From Trichodesmium sp. MAG_R04 (lineage in GTDB: Bacteria > Cyanobacteriota > Cyanobacteriia > Cyanobacteriales > Microcoleaceae): 17,168 nucleotides of DNA. The notes under the pieces were generated by a model. It was given only the letters and a program-made list of their open reading frames with translations, was not told where the DNA came from and made no database searches. This document shows, in pieces, positions 1 through 8,158 of this stretch; the first letter of the stretch is position 1, and each line of letters opens with the position of its first letter. The stretch is from assembly GCA_023356515.1 (NCBI GenBank), contig JAKQYG010000029.1:1-17168 (forward strand), read 5' to 3'. The translations under genes were made by a program, and so were the position numbers.

Positions 1-59
1 GTATATTCCCCGGCTATGGCCTGTATAAATTTTTGAGCTCCTTTGTCGTCAAGTTCCAT
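1..59 (-). CDS. 5' end of a divergent gene, cut by the window edge
   Basis: Reading the minus strand from an ATG at 59..57 gives 19 open codons (MELDDKGAQKF...) up to the window edge with no stop. The charged, helix-like start looks like a genuine N-terminus, and the gene would diverge from the array that begins with the promoter at 284. No Shine-Dalgarno sequence is evident upstream, which is common in cyanobacteria. Nineteen residues are too few to name a family. It could also be a chance ORF. Confidence 0.35.
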   Translation of the reverse strand, partial: MELDDKGAQKFIQAIAGEY

Positions 60-283
60 GGTTTTATACTTATACTTATAAGATATATTGGTAATATAGT
101 ATCATTTATTTTAGTTTTTAGGTTTAAAACTAATATGAATAAGCTAAATTTGACTAAATTTTCTCTATTTATTGGTTGGCCAAGAGTGATATTTAAGTAA
201 GTGGCATGTTATGTAAGCATTCTATACTATGCTTTTTTGTTTTTTAATTTTAGAAGGAATAGTATTTTCTATGAGGGACAATG
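60..283. other. AT-rich intergenic region upstream of the array
   Basis: No convincing gene on either strand. The only structure I can point to is a weak inverted repeat, AAGCAT (215..220) / ATGCTT (229..234), with an 8-nt loop and a T-rich tail to about 250. It looks like a feeble rho-independent terminator for + strand transcription and could insulate the promoter at 284. The stem has only two G:C pairs, so this is tentative. The region presumably also holds the promoter of the divergent minus-strand gene, which I could not identify. Confidence 0.4.
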
Positions 284-312
284 TTGACATTATTATTTGA
301 CTAAGTTATAAT
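284..312 (+). promoter_or_regulatory. Perfect-consensus sigma70-type promoter
   Basis: TTGACA at 284..289 and TATAAT at 307..312 are separated by exactly 17 bp, matching the housekeeping consensus at all 12 positions. Initiation would be expected near 318..320, giving a leader of about 255 nt to the ATG at 574. The MITE at 390..482 lies inside that leader. All later genes are on the same strand, so this promoter may serve the whole array, although internal promoters cannot be excluded. Confidence 0.6.
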
Positions 313-345
313 TTTAAAAAAATATTTGAATAAGATAAAATAACA

Positions 346-438
346 ATGAGTCACACATTAGGCTCTTGTCCCACTTGTGGTTACGTCAACAGGACTTACG
401 CAGAACCACTATATCTAGCAGAGGTTAACGGCTGTTAA
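346..438 (+). other. Possible leader ORF with a CxxC motif, altered by MITE insertion
   Basis: An ATG about 27 nt downstream of the expected transcription start opens a 30-codon ORF (MSHTLGSCPTCGYVN...) with a zinc-ribbon-like CPTCG. From codon 15 onward the ORF is MITE sequence. Removing the MITE and one target duplication gives an 18-codon ORF ending in KKKY. There is no Shine-Dalgarno sequence. It may be a leader peptide, the scrap of a zinc-ribbon gene, or chance. Confidence 0.2.
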
Positions 439-482
439 TCCCTACAGATGGTGTATATTTTCATCTGTGTGGGTAGTTCCTG
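390..482. mobile_element. MITE copy 1 (93 bp) in the leader of the Clp_N gene
   Basis: The left terminal repeat CAGGACTTACGCA (390..402) pairs with a degraded right repeat TGGGTAGTTCCTG (470..482), matching 10 of 13 positions. Perfect 5-bp target duplications GTCAA flank it at 385..389 and 483..487. The interior shares blocks with the copy at 9791..9881: CACTATATCTAG and CCCTACAxATGG. There is no transposase, so it is non-autonomous. The imperfect right end suggests an older insertion than copy 2. It lies between the promoter at 284 and the gene at 574. Confidence 0.85.
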
Positions 483-561
483 GTCAAAAAGAAATATTAA
501 CTTTTGCTAGATGAGAAACGGATAAAAGAGCAGACAGAGAATTATGATTAGTCTTGGGACT

Positions 562-565
562 GGAG
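562..565 (+). promoter_or_regulatory. Ribosome binding site that decides the Clp_N gene start
   Basis: GGAG with 8 nt spacing to the ATG at 574. The earlier in-frame ATG at 544 has no comparable site. Translation from 574 starts MYYRFTKEV, which aligns with the canonical ClpC N-terminus MFERFTDRA, so 574 is preferred. Confidence 0.7.
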
Positions 566-573
566 AAATAACT

Positions 574-2607
574 ATGTATTATAGGTTTACAAAAGAAGTC
601 CATATAATCCTGGAGTTAGCCTATCTTGAAACCAAAAATTTCGATCATAGAGAAATAGCGACAGTACACCTTCTTTTGGGTTTAATCAGACAGGGAAAAG
701 GTTTAGTGGCGCATATACTTAGAGACGCTGGAGTTACCTTAGAAAATGCCCGCTTAGAGGTTGAGAAAATACAGGGACCAGGGACAGGCTCTTACAAAGA
801 AATTCCCTACAATCAACATACCAGAGAGGTTTTGGAGCTTTCTAAGACTGAGGCAGAACAGTTAAAAGACTCTGAAATTGACACCCAACATCTGTTACTG
901 GGTTTACTGAGGGAGTCAAAAGGAGGGGCAATAAAAGTTTTGCAGAATTTGGGAGTTGACCCCACTTACTTGCGGAATCAAGTTTTCTGTAGGTTAGCAG
1001 AACAAGGTCATCCGATAGCATCGCTAGTTCCTACTGCTATTAATCCTAATGGAACAAACTTAAATAATGCCCATCTGGCTGTGATTGAGAAAATTCTTCA
1101 GCATCCAGAAGGTCCGGAGGCCATATTCGTTAAGAATAACCCAGGTATAATTGACTCTGAGTTGATAAAAAATATGGCTTCAATATTAGAACAACAAGGT
1201 GATACTAAAGGCGCTAAGGTTTTAAGAGGACTCATTTTTCCGCAGGAAACTACTGATGAATTACTTGCTCTTCCAGAAAACCCTGAGCCAGTTGTAGATG
1301 TTCTAACTCCTCAAGAACTGGATCAGTTTCTGTATCAGTTACTCAGGGTAAGTTTTGAAAGTAAAGCTGATGAGCAAGAAAAAGTAGTCCACAATTTTTT
1401 AAGACAAAATTTGGAGAAGTTAAGCGATCGCTTTCCTGAAGTGTTGCAGAATTGGGCTGATAAGACTTTGACTAAGGTAGGAGATGCAAAAAAGAAAGAG
1501 TTTCTTAATAGAGTTACTGCTATTAGTTCTTTAATTAGAACATTTGATGGAGGGGTGCGGGGGACTAATTTGGAAATTGCTCTGACTGGATATAGTATTG
1601 TAGCTTCTTTTCTGACTCCGGTTGAAACTCCTGAAGATTGGGCGATTATTCATAAGTGTCTGGGTTTGACTTATTTGGAACGGGTTCAGGGAGAGCGGGG
1701 TGAGAATTTGAAGGAGGCGATCGCTGATTTTACTATTGCTTTGGATTTTTACAATCAAGAGCAATTTCCTGACCAGCGAAAAATTATTCTTGAAAATGTC
1801 GAGCAAGCAGGAACTAAACTCAGAAATATGCTAGGAAAAGAAGAGGAGGAAAACGAAGAACGAGAAATAGCTTCATCTTCTAATTTTTCTTCTTTGGACA
1901 CGAAAGAACAAAGAATTACTCATGAAAATCCAGAACGTAGCCACAAATATTTGTATTTAATAGAAGAATTACTCAGGTCTCCTCAAAGTCAGCATGAAAG
2001 TATTTTAGATGATAATTCGGAACTGCTAGATGCTGGATTAATTGAGATGATGAGGCAGAGGGCGGAAGCTGAAGAAAATATGGGTAATATTCAGAATTAT
2101 GAGTTGTTAATTACCCTGACAAAAGAACTAACTGAAAAGTTGCCCCTCTCCGATGCTTCTATAAAAATATCATCGACTGACACAGAAATTCATTTAGATA
2201 ATAAACCCGATACTAAATCTCAGTATGAAAATGTAAAAAGAGAACCACTAGTGTCTACAAACATGATTAAAATTGGTTCTGGTCAACTTTCTCCTGGTCA
2301 CTCTCAAACATTTAACCAATTATTTTCGGGAGGACTGCACTACAAAGTTGTAGTGACACCCAAACGAAAAGATGGAGAGTTTCATGTCAGACTGTACAAT
2401 GAAATAGGGCAAAAAGTAGGAGATGATTTAGGAAATCTTGGACCTCAGTGCTATATCTTCATTACTTCGGGAGAACCTCTGAATATAAAAGTGGCGGTTT
2501 GGCGAGATGTTACACCTACAAGTAGTAGCAAAGACAAAATAGATTACAGCATAGTTGCATTCACTTCCCCACTAGGGGATTCTCAAGCTCTTGGGGATAA
2601 CTACTGA
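574..2607 (+). CDS. Clp_N-domain protein with helical/TPR segment, array-specific module and C-terminal beta domain (protein A)
   Basis: 677 aa from the ATG at 574. Residues 1 to about 145 form a double Clp_N repeat like the substrate/adaptor-binding N-domain of ClpC (two copies of 'xTxHLLLGLxRxxKG'), but no AAA+ ATPase follows. Next come a short helical segment (about 168..225, 'NNPGIIDSELIKNM'), a helical domain (about 243..350) also found in the TPR-CHAT proteins downstream, and one TPR unit (about 354..398). Residues about 449..530 are almost the same module that opens the genes at 8216 and 11741. Residues about 563..677 look beta-rich and are unrecognised. I infer a cytosolic adaptor or peptide-binding partner of the TPR-CHAT peptidases, or a target they cleave. 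It is not a Clp chaperone. Domain assignment is good; function is inference. The upstream ATG at 544 would add 10 residues. Confidence 0.85.
   Translation: MYYRFTKEVHIILELAYLETKNFDHREIATVHLLLGLIRQGKGLVAHILRDAGVTLENARLEVEKIQGPGTGSYKEIPYNQHTREVLELSKTEAEQLKDSEIDTQHLLLGLLRESKGGAIKVLQNLGVDPTYLRNQVFCRLAEQGHPIASLVPTAINPNGTNLNNAHLAVIEKILQHPEGPEAIFVKNNPGIIDSELIKNMASILEQQGDTKGAKVLRGLIFPQETTDELLALPENPEPVVDVLTPQELDQFLYQLLRVSFESKADEQEKVVHNFLRQNLEKLSDRFPEVLQNWADKTLTKVGDAKKKEFLNRVTAISSLIRTFDGGVRGTNLEIALTGYSIVASFLTPVETPEDWAIIHKCLGLTYLERVQGERGENLKEAIADFTIALDFYNQEQFPDQRKIILENVEQAGTKLRNMLGKEEEENEEREIASSSNFSSLDTKEQRITHENPERSHKYLYLIEELLRSPQSQHESILDDNSELLDAGLIEMMRQRAEAEENMGNIQNYELLITLTKELTEKLPLSDASIKISSTDTEIHLDNKPDTKSQYENVKREPLVSTNMIKIGSGQLSPGHSQTFNQLFSGGLHYKVVVTPKRKDGEFHVRLYNEIGQKVGDDLGNLGPQCYIFITSGEPLNIKVAVWRDVTPTSSSKDKIDYSIVAFTSPLGDSQALGDNY
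1918..2116 (+). repeat. Shared 'NPERS' module, copy inside the Clp_N gene
   Basis: About 200 bp nearly identical at DNA level to the heads of the genes at 8216 and 11741. It encodes ENPERSHKYLYLIEELL, then DDNSELLDAGLIEMMRQRAE and MGNIQNYE. Here it sits internally, after the TPR unit, rather than at the N-terminus. It is closest to the 11741 copy (SHKY, RSP, AEENMGN). Confidence 0.85.
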
Positions 2608-2745
2608 AGCCGAATAATTAACAAAATTGGACAAATATTAATGAATATTGAAAATTTGCTGATTATCTGTTATCATACATTAACTTACCTATCTAAGTCA
2701 TCAAAGACTTTTTTTCATGGCTTACCAATTCAAATGCAATCTTTT

Positions 2746-2856
2746 CTGACCAAATTCAAAGTTAACAATTACCAAAAAACCGTACTTGCCAAACACGCAG
2801 GTGTGGCCCGTAATGCTTATAACTGGGAAAACCTTAGTTGTATTATTAAGGAATGA
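2746..2856 (+). pseudogene. tnpB: Remnant of a TnpB/OrfB-type transposase N-terminus
   Basis: The frame encodes LTKFKVN, then QKTVLAKHAGVARNAYNW, then stops after 'IIKE'. 'LAKHxGxARxAYNW' near the N-terminus is typical of TnpB-like proteins of IS200/IS605-type elements. Only about 36 codons survive of a roughly 400-codon gene. The ATG at 2717 starts MAYQFK in another frame and stops after 10 codons, suggesting a frameshifted original start. No catalytic domain, zinc finger or element ends are visible. The rest of the 2608..2974 spacer holds nothing I can name, and the overlapping 2786..2974 reading frame does not look real. It appears to be a relic between genes A and B. Confidence 0.55.
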
Positions 2857-2974
2857 GGATTTATTAACTTCGGTGATTTTCTGCACAGGAGCATTTCAGT
2901 GCAATACTCAAGCGCCAATATTTGTGGATCATATTTTATCCCCATTCCTAAGTTGGCAAAACAACATTAGATAA

Positions 2975-4147
2975 ATGAGCAAAATGAATAGTTATATTGT
3001 TTCCGTACAAGGAAAAGGAGACTACACAAGCATTGAAGAGGCTATCCAAAATGCTACTCCAGGTATGCAAATTCGAGTTCAACCAGGGGTATATGGAGAA
3101 AGTATTGCAATTGATAAACCGTTGGAAATTGTTGGGGATGGACTTTTAGCAGATATTGTTATTGAAAGTCTAGACTTGCCTTGCATCCGGATGCAAACTG
3201 ATGAAGCAGTGGTACGCAACTTAAGTATACGCAAACGAGGAGTAGCACAAGGGTCTTTTTCAATATCTATTGCGGGGTTTGATTTATATCAAAATGCCGA
3301 TCCAATAGACAGAGATCAAACTGGAGTCTACATACCTCAAGGATATCTGACTTTAGAAAACTGTCATATTACTTCCGACTTAGGGCAGTGCGTTCTAATT
3401 GAAGGTCCAGAAGCTAACCCAATTATCAAACATTGCCAAATTCACAAGGGATACAACAGTGGTATAACTTTCCGATATAATGCTCGTGGAACTGTTGAGA
3501 ACTGCGAGATTTTTGAGACAACTTATGGAGTGGGTTTTTGGATTCTCTCAGGAGGTAATCCAGTTATTCGGCAATGCAAAATTCACGCTCACACTAATGG
3601 GATTATTTTTAACCACCAGGGGAAAGGAACGGTAGAGAGTTGCGAAATTTTTAATAACTCAGTAGCGCAGGTAGCAATTTTAAATGGAAGTAATCCACTT
3701 CTTCAACATTGTGAAATTTATAATGGTGGTATGAGTGGTCTGGTGTCCGACATGGATGGCAAGGGTATGGCTATTGACTGCAAGATATTCAGCAATGCAG
3801 GGGAAGGTGTAAAGATTACAAGAGCAGGCAACCCTATTATTCGTCGTTGTCAAATTTATGATTGTGATGAAAATGGTATCTTTGGTGCGGTAGACAGTTT
3901 GGGGTCAATAGAGGAATGCAGCATCTTTGAAAACGCTAAATCAGGGGTAATGATCACAGAAGGAGGCAATCCTACTATTCAACGCTGCAAAATCAATAAA
4001 AATGGTTACGAAGCAGTCTGGGTAATAAATGGAGGAGCAGGAAGCGTTGAAGATTGTGATTTGACTGGCAACACCCGAGGAACATGGGATATTGAACCAG
4101 GATGTAATGTTCATCGTAGCAATAATAAGGAAGATGAATTGCTATAA
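2975..4147 (+). CDS. Right-handed parallel beta-helix protein (pectin-lyase-like fold) with cysteine ladder (protein B)
   Basis: 390 aa. Residues 5..60 resemble the pectinesterase/NosD-type cap ('VQGKGDYTSIEEAI', then 'VQPGVYGESI'). From about residue 115 to 375 there are 11 coils of about 23 residues, of the form GxVExCxIFxNxxxGVxIxxGGNPxIxRCxI. A Cys occupies the same place in each, from Cys130 to Cys361, predicting a stacked internal Cys ladder. There is no signal peptide or membrane segment, so it is probably cytosolic. Families with this fold include polysaccharide-active enzymes, but I see no catalytic signature. A binding or scaffold role, as in intracellular FBXO11-type helices, is more likely. 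ATG 2984 is an alternative start. It lies 72 bp upstream of the first TPR-CHAT gene on the same strand. Fold is confident, role unknown. Confidence 0.85.
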   Translation: MSKMNSYIVSVQGKGDYTSIEEAIQNATPGMQIRVQPGVYGESIAIDKPLEIVGDGLLADIVIESLDLPCIRMQTDEAVVRNLSIRKRGVAQGSFSISIAGFDLYQNADPIDRDQTGVYIPQGYLTLENCHITSDLGQCVLIEGPEANPIIKHCQIHKGYNSGITFRYNARGTVENCEIFETTYGVGFWILSGGNPVIRQCKIHAHTNGIIFNHQGKGTVESCEIFNNSVAQVAILNGSNPLLQHCEIYNGGMSGLVSDMDGKGMAIDCKIFSNAGEGVKITRAGNPIIRRCQIYDCDENGIFGAVDSLGSIEECSIFENAKSGVMITEGGNPTIQRCKINKNGYEAVWVINGGAGSVEDCDLTGNTRGTWDIEPGCNVHRSNNKEDELL

Positions 4148-4219
4148 CTCACCAAAAGTCTATTTGTAATTTATCTAAAAATTTAGTCTGGCAAAAAAAC
4201 TTAAGGAAAATAACTTAAA

Positions 4220-7200
4220 ATGAACAAGCAACGTCAACAAGAAAATTTACTTTTACAAATCTTGGAATTCATGCGGAGAGATAACTACTCTGAAGCATTA
4301 TATCAATTGCTATCAGAGAACCTAGACAAGCTAGATGACGATTTTGCTTTGGTAGTAAGACAATGGGTAAAAAATAAACTGTTAATAACTGAAGAGCTTT
4401 CAGGTGCAACGCTTGCAGCACTTGGAGAATTTAGACTAATCCAAGAACTAACTACTATAGTTATTTCTCAATTCAGTAGCTTCATTCAAAATTTTAACCA
4501 AGGCAATACAGCTTGTAATTTGGAAATAGCGATCGCTGGCTATGAAAGTATTTTAGAGGCTATTTCAGTCAACTCTCGGTTTTTTTTCAAACAAATTTAC
4601 CAGGGCTTAGATTTTCCTGCTGGCTATGAAGATTTTGTCAATAAAGATGAAAATTTATTACTATCATCTTCTGGACTTTCCTCAGAGGAATGGGCAAAAA
4701 ATCAAAATAATTTGGGTAATGTTTACCGAAACCGTGTTCGTGGAAAAAAAACAGAAAATATAGAGCGAGCGATCGCTTGTTATGAAAAAGCGCTACAAGT
4801 TTTTACTCAAGAAGATTATCTCGAGGAATGGGCTATAAGTAAAAACTATCTAGCAGTTGCTTATTTAGAGATAGAAACAGGAAATAAATTGGAGAATGTA
4901 AATAAAGTATTTAATATCTCTGTAGAAGTGTTAGAATCTATTACTCAGACAAGTTGTCCGATACAATGGGCAGATGCTAATATAAATCTGGCTCAAGCAT
5001 ACATGAATCGTGATAGTAGTTTCACAGAAGAAGGTATAGAGGAAGCCATTAAATATTACAAAAAAGCTTTGCAAGTTTTTACAAAAACAGATTTTATAAC
5101 TGATTGGGCTAGAACTCAAACAGGTTTAGCTAGGATATACGTAGCTCGGATTGCTGGAGAAAAACAGGAGAATTTAAAAGAAGCAATTGCTTACTGTGAA
5201 GATGCCTTAAAAATCCATACTCGTAAAGCTTTCCCTTTTGAGTGGGCAAAAGCACAATATGTTCTAGGAGATAGTTACTTGCAATTACAGGGCAAACTAG
5301 CAACAAATGTGAAACAAGCAATTACTTGCTACAAAAATGCTCTAGAAGTTTATAAGTATGAAACAGGTAGAGTGATTTGGGCCAAGATCAACTTAAACCT
5401 GGGGGTTGCTTATCAGGATTACCACCAAGATAACAGAGCAGAGAATATAAAACAAGCGATCGCTTGTTATGAAAATGCTAAAAAAGTTTTCGATTATGAA
5501 TCTTTTCCTGATGATTGGGCTCTTGTTAGTAATAATTTAAGTTCAATTGGTGGATGTGATTTTAGCGATAACGTATCTCAAAATCAAGAAAAAACAATAG
5601 AGGAAATACAGCAAAATTTACAAATTTTAAACCCTGAAAATTTACCAAGAGAATGGGGCATAGCCAAACTAAATTTAGGGAATGTGTATCTGTTTCGGAG
5701 TTCTGGAGATCGAGCAGAAAATTTGGAAAAAGCCATCGAATTATACCAAGAAGCTGGGCAGGTTTTTAGTCGAAAAGCTTTTCCTAGTGAGTGGGCTAGC
5801 ATTCAATATGGTCTGGGAATGGTGTTTCGCAATCGAATTCTGGGCGACCGAAAAGAAAATATTGAGCAAGGGATTCGATACTTGCAAAATGCTTTGGAAG
5901 TAGACACCCGTGAATGTGATCCCGAACAGTGGGCTAGAATCAAACATAATCTTGGCAAAGCTTACAGAGATCGTAGAAGTGGTAATTTTGTAGAAAATAT
6001 CAGAAAAGCTATTGAATGCTTTAACAATGCTATACTTGTACGCACTCCTGAAAATTTCCCTCTACAATGGGCAGTAACTCAACATCATTTAGGTACTTTG
6101 TATTTCTGGCAAAGTGCTTATCCTGATCAAGATAAGGTTGAACTTTTAGGTAAAGCAATTACTTATTATGAAAGTTCTCTCAAGATACTAACACGCGCTG
6201 CTTATCCTGATGATTGGGCTAGGGCACAAGGTGTCCTAGCAGAGGCTTATACAGAACTTTATTTAAAGCGTGGTCGAACTAAAAACTGGGAAAATGCCAT
6301 TTGTAGCGCTCAAAATTGCTTGCAAGTTTTTAGAAAGGAGACTTATCCAAGAGAGTGTGCGGAAAGTTTTTACCTTCAGGCAGAAGCTTACTCTGCGGCT
6401 AGAAGGTTTAGCAAGACATACAAATCCTGCGAACAAGCAATTGAGGTAGTAGAAAGTATGCGTAGTGAAATTGTCTCTGGTGATTCAGTCAAGCAAAAAA
6501 TGGCCGAGAGATGGAACCGTATATACCAAATGATAGTTGACGTTAGCCTGAAGCTAGCTGTTAAAAAACAATCTTACCAGGCAAAAGCTCTTGAATATAT
6601 CGAGCGCAGTAAAGCACGAAATTTAGTGGAACTTGTTGCTAACCAATACATCCAGCCCAAAGGTAATATTTCACAAGATTGTCTTAATGAACTAAAACGG
6701 TTGCGATGGGAAATTGCTACGGAACGGCAGAGGTTAGACATCCAAGAGAGTATATACTCTAAAGATGCCGATGGTTTATCCTTGGAAAAAAATCAGCAAG
6801 GTTTACCAGCAAACGTTATCATTGACCGAACACACCTACACAAACTACAGCAACAGCTAGAGGGTTTAATTGCTCGTGAGATAGATCCTATTGACCCTGA
6901 CTTTAGCAAAACTCAAAAAGTCGAACCTATCTCCTTGTCAGAAATTCAGGAGTTACTACCAGATGAAAAAACTGCAATCCTGGAGTGGTATATTATGGGT
7001 GACACTTTTATTACCTATATCATAACTCGTCAGAATCCTGATTTGATAGTCTGGAAGTCACCATTTGAAGAGAAAGGAATTTTCAGGGATTGGAGCAATG
7101 AGTATTTACGAGAGTATAACCATAACAACTCCTCATGGAATTCCCAACTGTCCGAACGCCTGAAAAAATTGGCAGAAATTTTACATTTGGATGAGTTACT

Positions 7201-8158
7201 GGAAAAGCAAGCGTTAATTGGATGCGATCGCCTGATTTTAATTCCCCATCAAGTTCTCCACTTGTTCCCACTTCATGCTTTACCAATTAAAGAATATCCC
7301 AGTCTTTTAGACCGCTTTTCTAGAGGTATCAGCTATGCTCCTAGCTGTCAATTATTACAACTGATCCAAAAACGACAACGCCCTGACTTCAACAGTCTTT
7401 TTACTGTTCAAAATCCTACCAAAGATCTTACAGGAGCAGATATAGAAGTCGAAGCTATCAAAAACTATTTTGCTTCTGCTAGTGGAATAGAAAAAGGATG
7501 GGCAACAAAAACTGTTCTAGAAGAAGCTTCTATTAATACCTATGACTGTATACACTTGAGTTGTCATGGCTACTTTAACCTGACCTATCCTCGAAAATCT
7601 GCACTGATTTTAGCAGATGCTTACCTTGAGTCTGCACCAGCTAAATTTGATCCAAAAAACCATCTCAATTTTAAAAATAAAGTAATTGCCCTAGATAAGT
7701 GTCTGACTTTAGAGAAAATTTTCAGTCTTAACTTAGAGCAATGTCGTCTCGTTACCCTATCTGCTTGCGAAACAGGATTGATTGATTCCCACAATGTCAG
7801 CGATGAATATATCGGTTTACCTAGTGGATTTCTTTATGCAGGTGCTTCTAATGTTGTTGCTACACTGTGGACTGTTAACGACCTTTCTACTACTTTTCTA
7901 ATGATTAAATTCTATGAAAATTTAATCCAACAATTGAAAAAAACAAGTAAATTGAACGTAGCAATCGCTCTTCGAGATGCCCAATTGTGGCTGAAACAAG
8001 TCGATAAAACACAATTAGAAAAATGGTTGCCCAATATCCTTTTAACAGACCCAAATCACGAAGCAGAATTAGAAGACTGGTTGAGCGAACGGCAACCTAA
8101 TATTAAGCCTTTTGAATCTCCTTACTATTGGGCAGGATTCTGTGCTATTGGTCAATGA
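4220..8158 (+). CDS. TPR-CHAT protease 1 (caspase-like) (protein C1)
   Basis: 1312 aa. Residues 1..115 are the helical pre-TPR domain also seen in A and C3, ending 'NLEIAIAGYESIL'. About 13 TPR units of roughly 46 residues fill 150..745. The 'YIERSKARNLVEL' hinge lies near 793. The CHAT domain spans about 920..1312, with His1116 in LSCHG and Cys1183 in LSACETG. These are the expected dyad of CHAT (clan CD, caspase/separase-like) cysteine peptidases, so it should be active. Unlike C2 and C3 it lacks the NPERS head module, although its last 60 codons and following spacer are nearly identical to theirs. AAGGA lies 13 nt before the ATG, a long spacing. In known TPR-CHAT systems (e.g. Csx29) the TPRs sense a partner and gate cleavage of a target. 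The trigger and substrate here are unknown. Confidence 0.92.
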   Translation: MNKQRQQENLLLQILEFMRRDNYSEALYQLLSENLDKLDDDFALVVRQWVKNKLLITEELSGATLAALGEFRLIQELTTIVISQFSSFIQNFNQGNTACNLEIAIAGYESILEAISVNSRFFFKQIYQGLDFPAGYEDFVNKDENLLLSSSGLSSEEWAKNQNNLGNVYRNRVRGKKTENIERAIACYEKALQVFTQEDYLEEWAISKNYLAVAYLEIETGNKLENVNKVFNISVEVLESITQTSCPIQWADANINLAQAYMNRDSSFTEEGIEEAIKYYKKALQVFTKTDFITDWARTQTGLARIYVARIAGEKQENLKEAIAYCEDALKIHTRKAFPFEWAKAQYVLGDSYLQLQGKLATNVKQAITCYKNALEVYKYETGRVIWAKINLNLGVAYQDYHQDNRAENIKQAIACYENAKKVFDYESFPDDWALVSNNLSSIGGCDFSDNVSQNQEKTIEEIQQNLQILNPENLPREWGIAKLNLGNVYLFRSSGDRAENLEKAIELYQEAGQVFSRKAFPSEWASIQYGLGMVFRNRILGDRKENIEQGIRYLQNALEVDTRECDPEQWARIKHNLGKAYRDRRSGNFVENIRKAIECFNNAILVRTPENFPLQWAVTQHHLGTLYFWQSAYPDQDKVELLGKAITYYESSLKILTRAAYPDDWARAQGVLAEAYTELYLKRGRTKNWENAICSAQNCLQVFRKETYPRECAESFYLQAEAYSAARRFSKTYKSCEQAIEVVESMRSEIVSGDSVKQKMAERWNRIYQMIVDVSLKLAVKKQSYQAKALEYIERSKARNLVELVANQYIQPKGNISQDCLNELKRLRWEIATERQRLDIQESIYSKDADGLSLEKNQQGLPANVIIDRTHLHKLQQQLEGLIAREIDPIDPDFSKTQKVEPISLSEIQELLPDEKTAILEWYIMGDTFITYIITRQNPDLIVWKSPFEEKGIFRDWSNEYLREYNHNNSSWNSQLSERLKKLAEILHLDELLEKQALIGCDRLILIPHQVLHLFPLHALPIKEYPSLLDRFSRGISYAPSCQLLQLIQKRQRPDFNSLFTVQNPTKDLTGADIEVEAIKNYFASASGIEKGWATKTVLEEASINTYDCIHLSCHGYFNLTYPRKSALILADAYLESAPAKFDPKNHLNFKNKVIALDKCLTLEKIFSLNLEQCRLVTLSACETGLIDSHNVSDEYIGLPSGFLYAGASNVVATLWTVNDLSTTFLMIKFYENLIQQLKKTSKLNVAIALRDAQLWLKQVDKTQLEKWLPNILLTDPNHEAELEDWLSERQPNIKPFESPYYWAGFCAIGQ

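Noticed and set aside
215..250. Rho-independent terminator upstream of the promoter
   Set aside because: The stem is only 6 bp with two G:C pairs, and no upstream + strand gene needs it. It is mentioned only as tentative structure in the intergenic entry.
544..573. Start of the Clp_N gene at ATG 544
   Set aside because: The ribosome site (GGAG, 8 nt) and alignment with ClpC N-termini both favour ATG 574. The extra residues MISLGTGEIT match nothing in the family.
574..1010. Protein A as a ClpC/ClpA chaperone
   Set aside because: Only the N-domain is present. No Walker A/B motifs or AAA+ domain follow.
2786..2974. 62-codon ORF before the beta-helix gene
   Set aside because: It overlaps the tnpB remnant in another frame and has no recognisable domain or ribosome site.
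4680..6470. Periodic ~138-bp repeats as a possible CRISPR or tandem DNA repeat array
   Set aside because: The periodicity is at protein level (TPR units). DNA units are too diverged and fully coding, and there are no short direct repeats with spacers.
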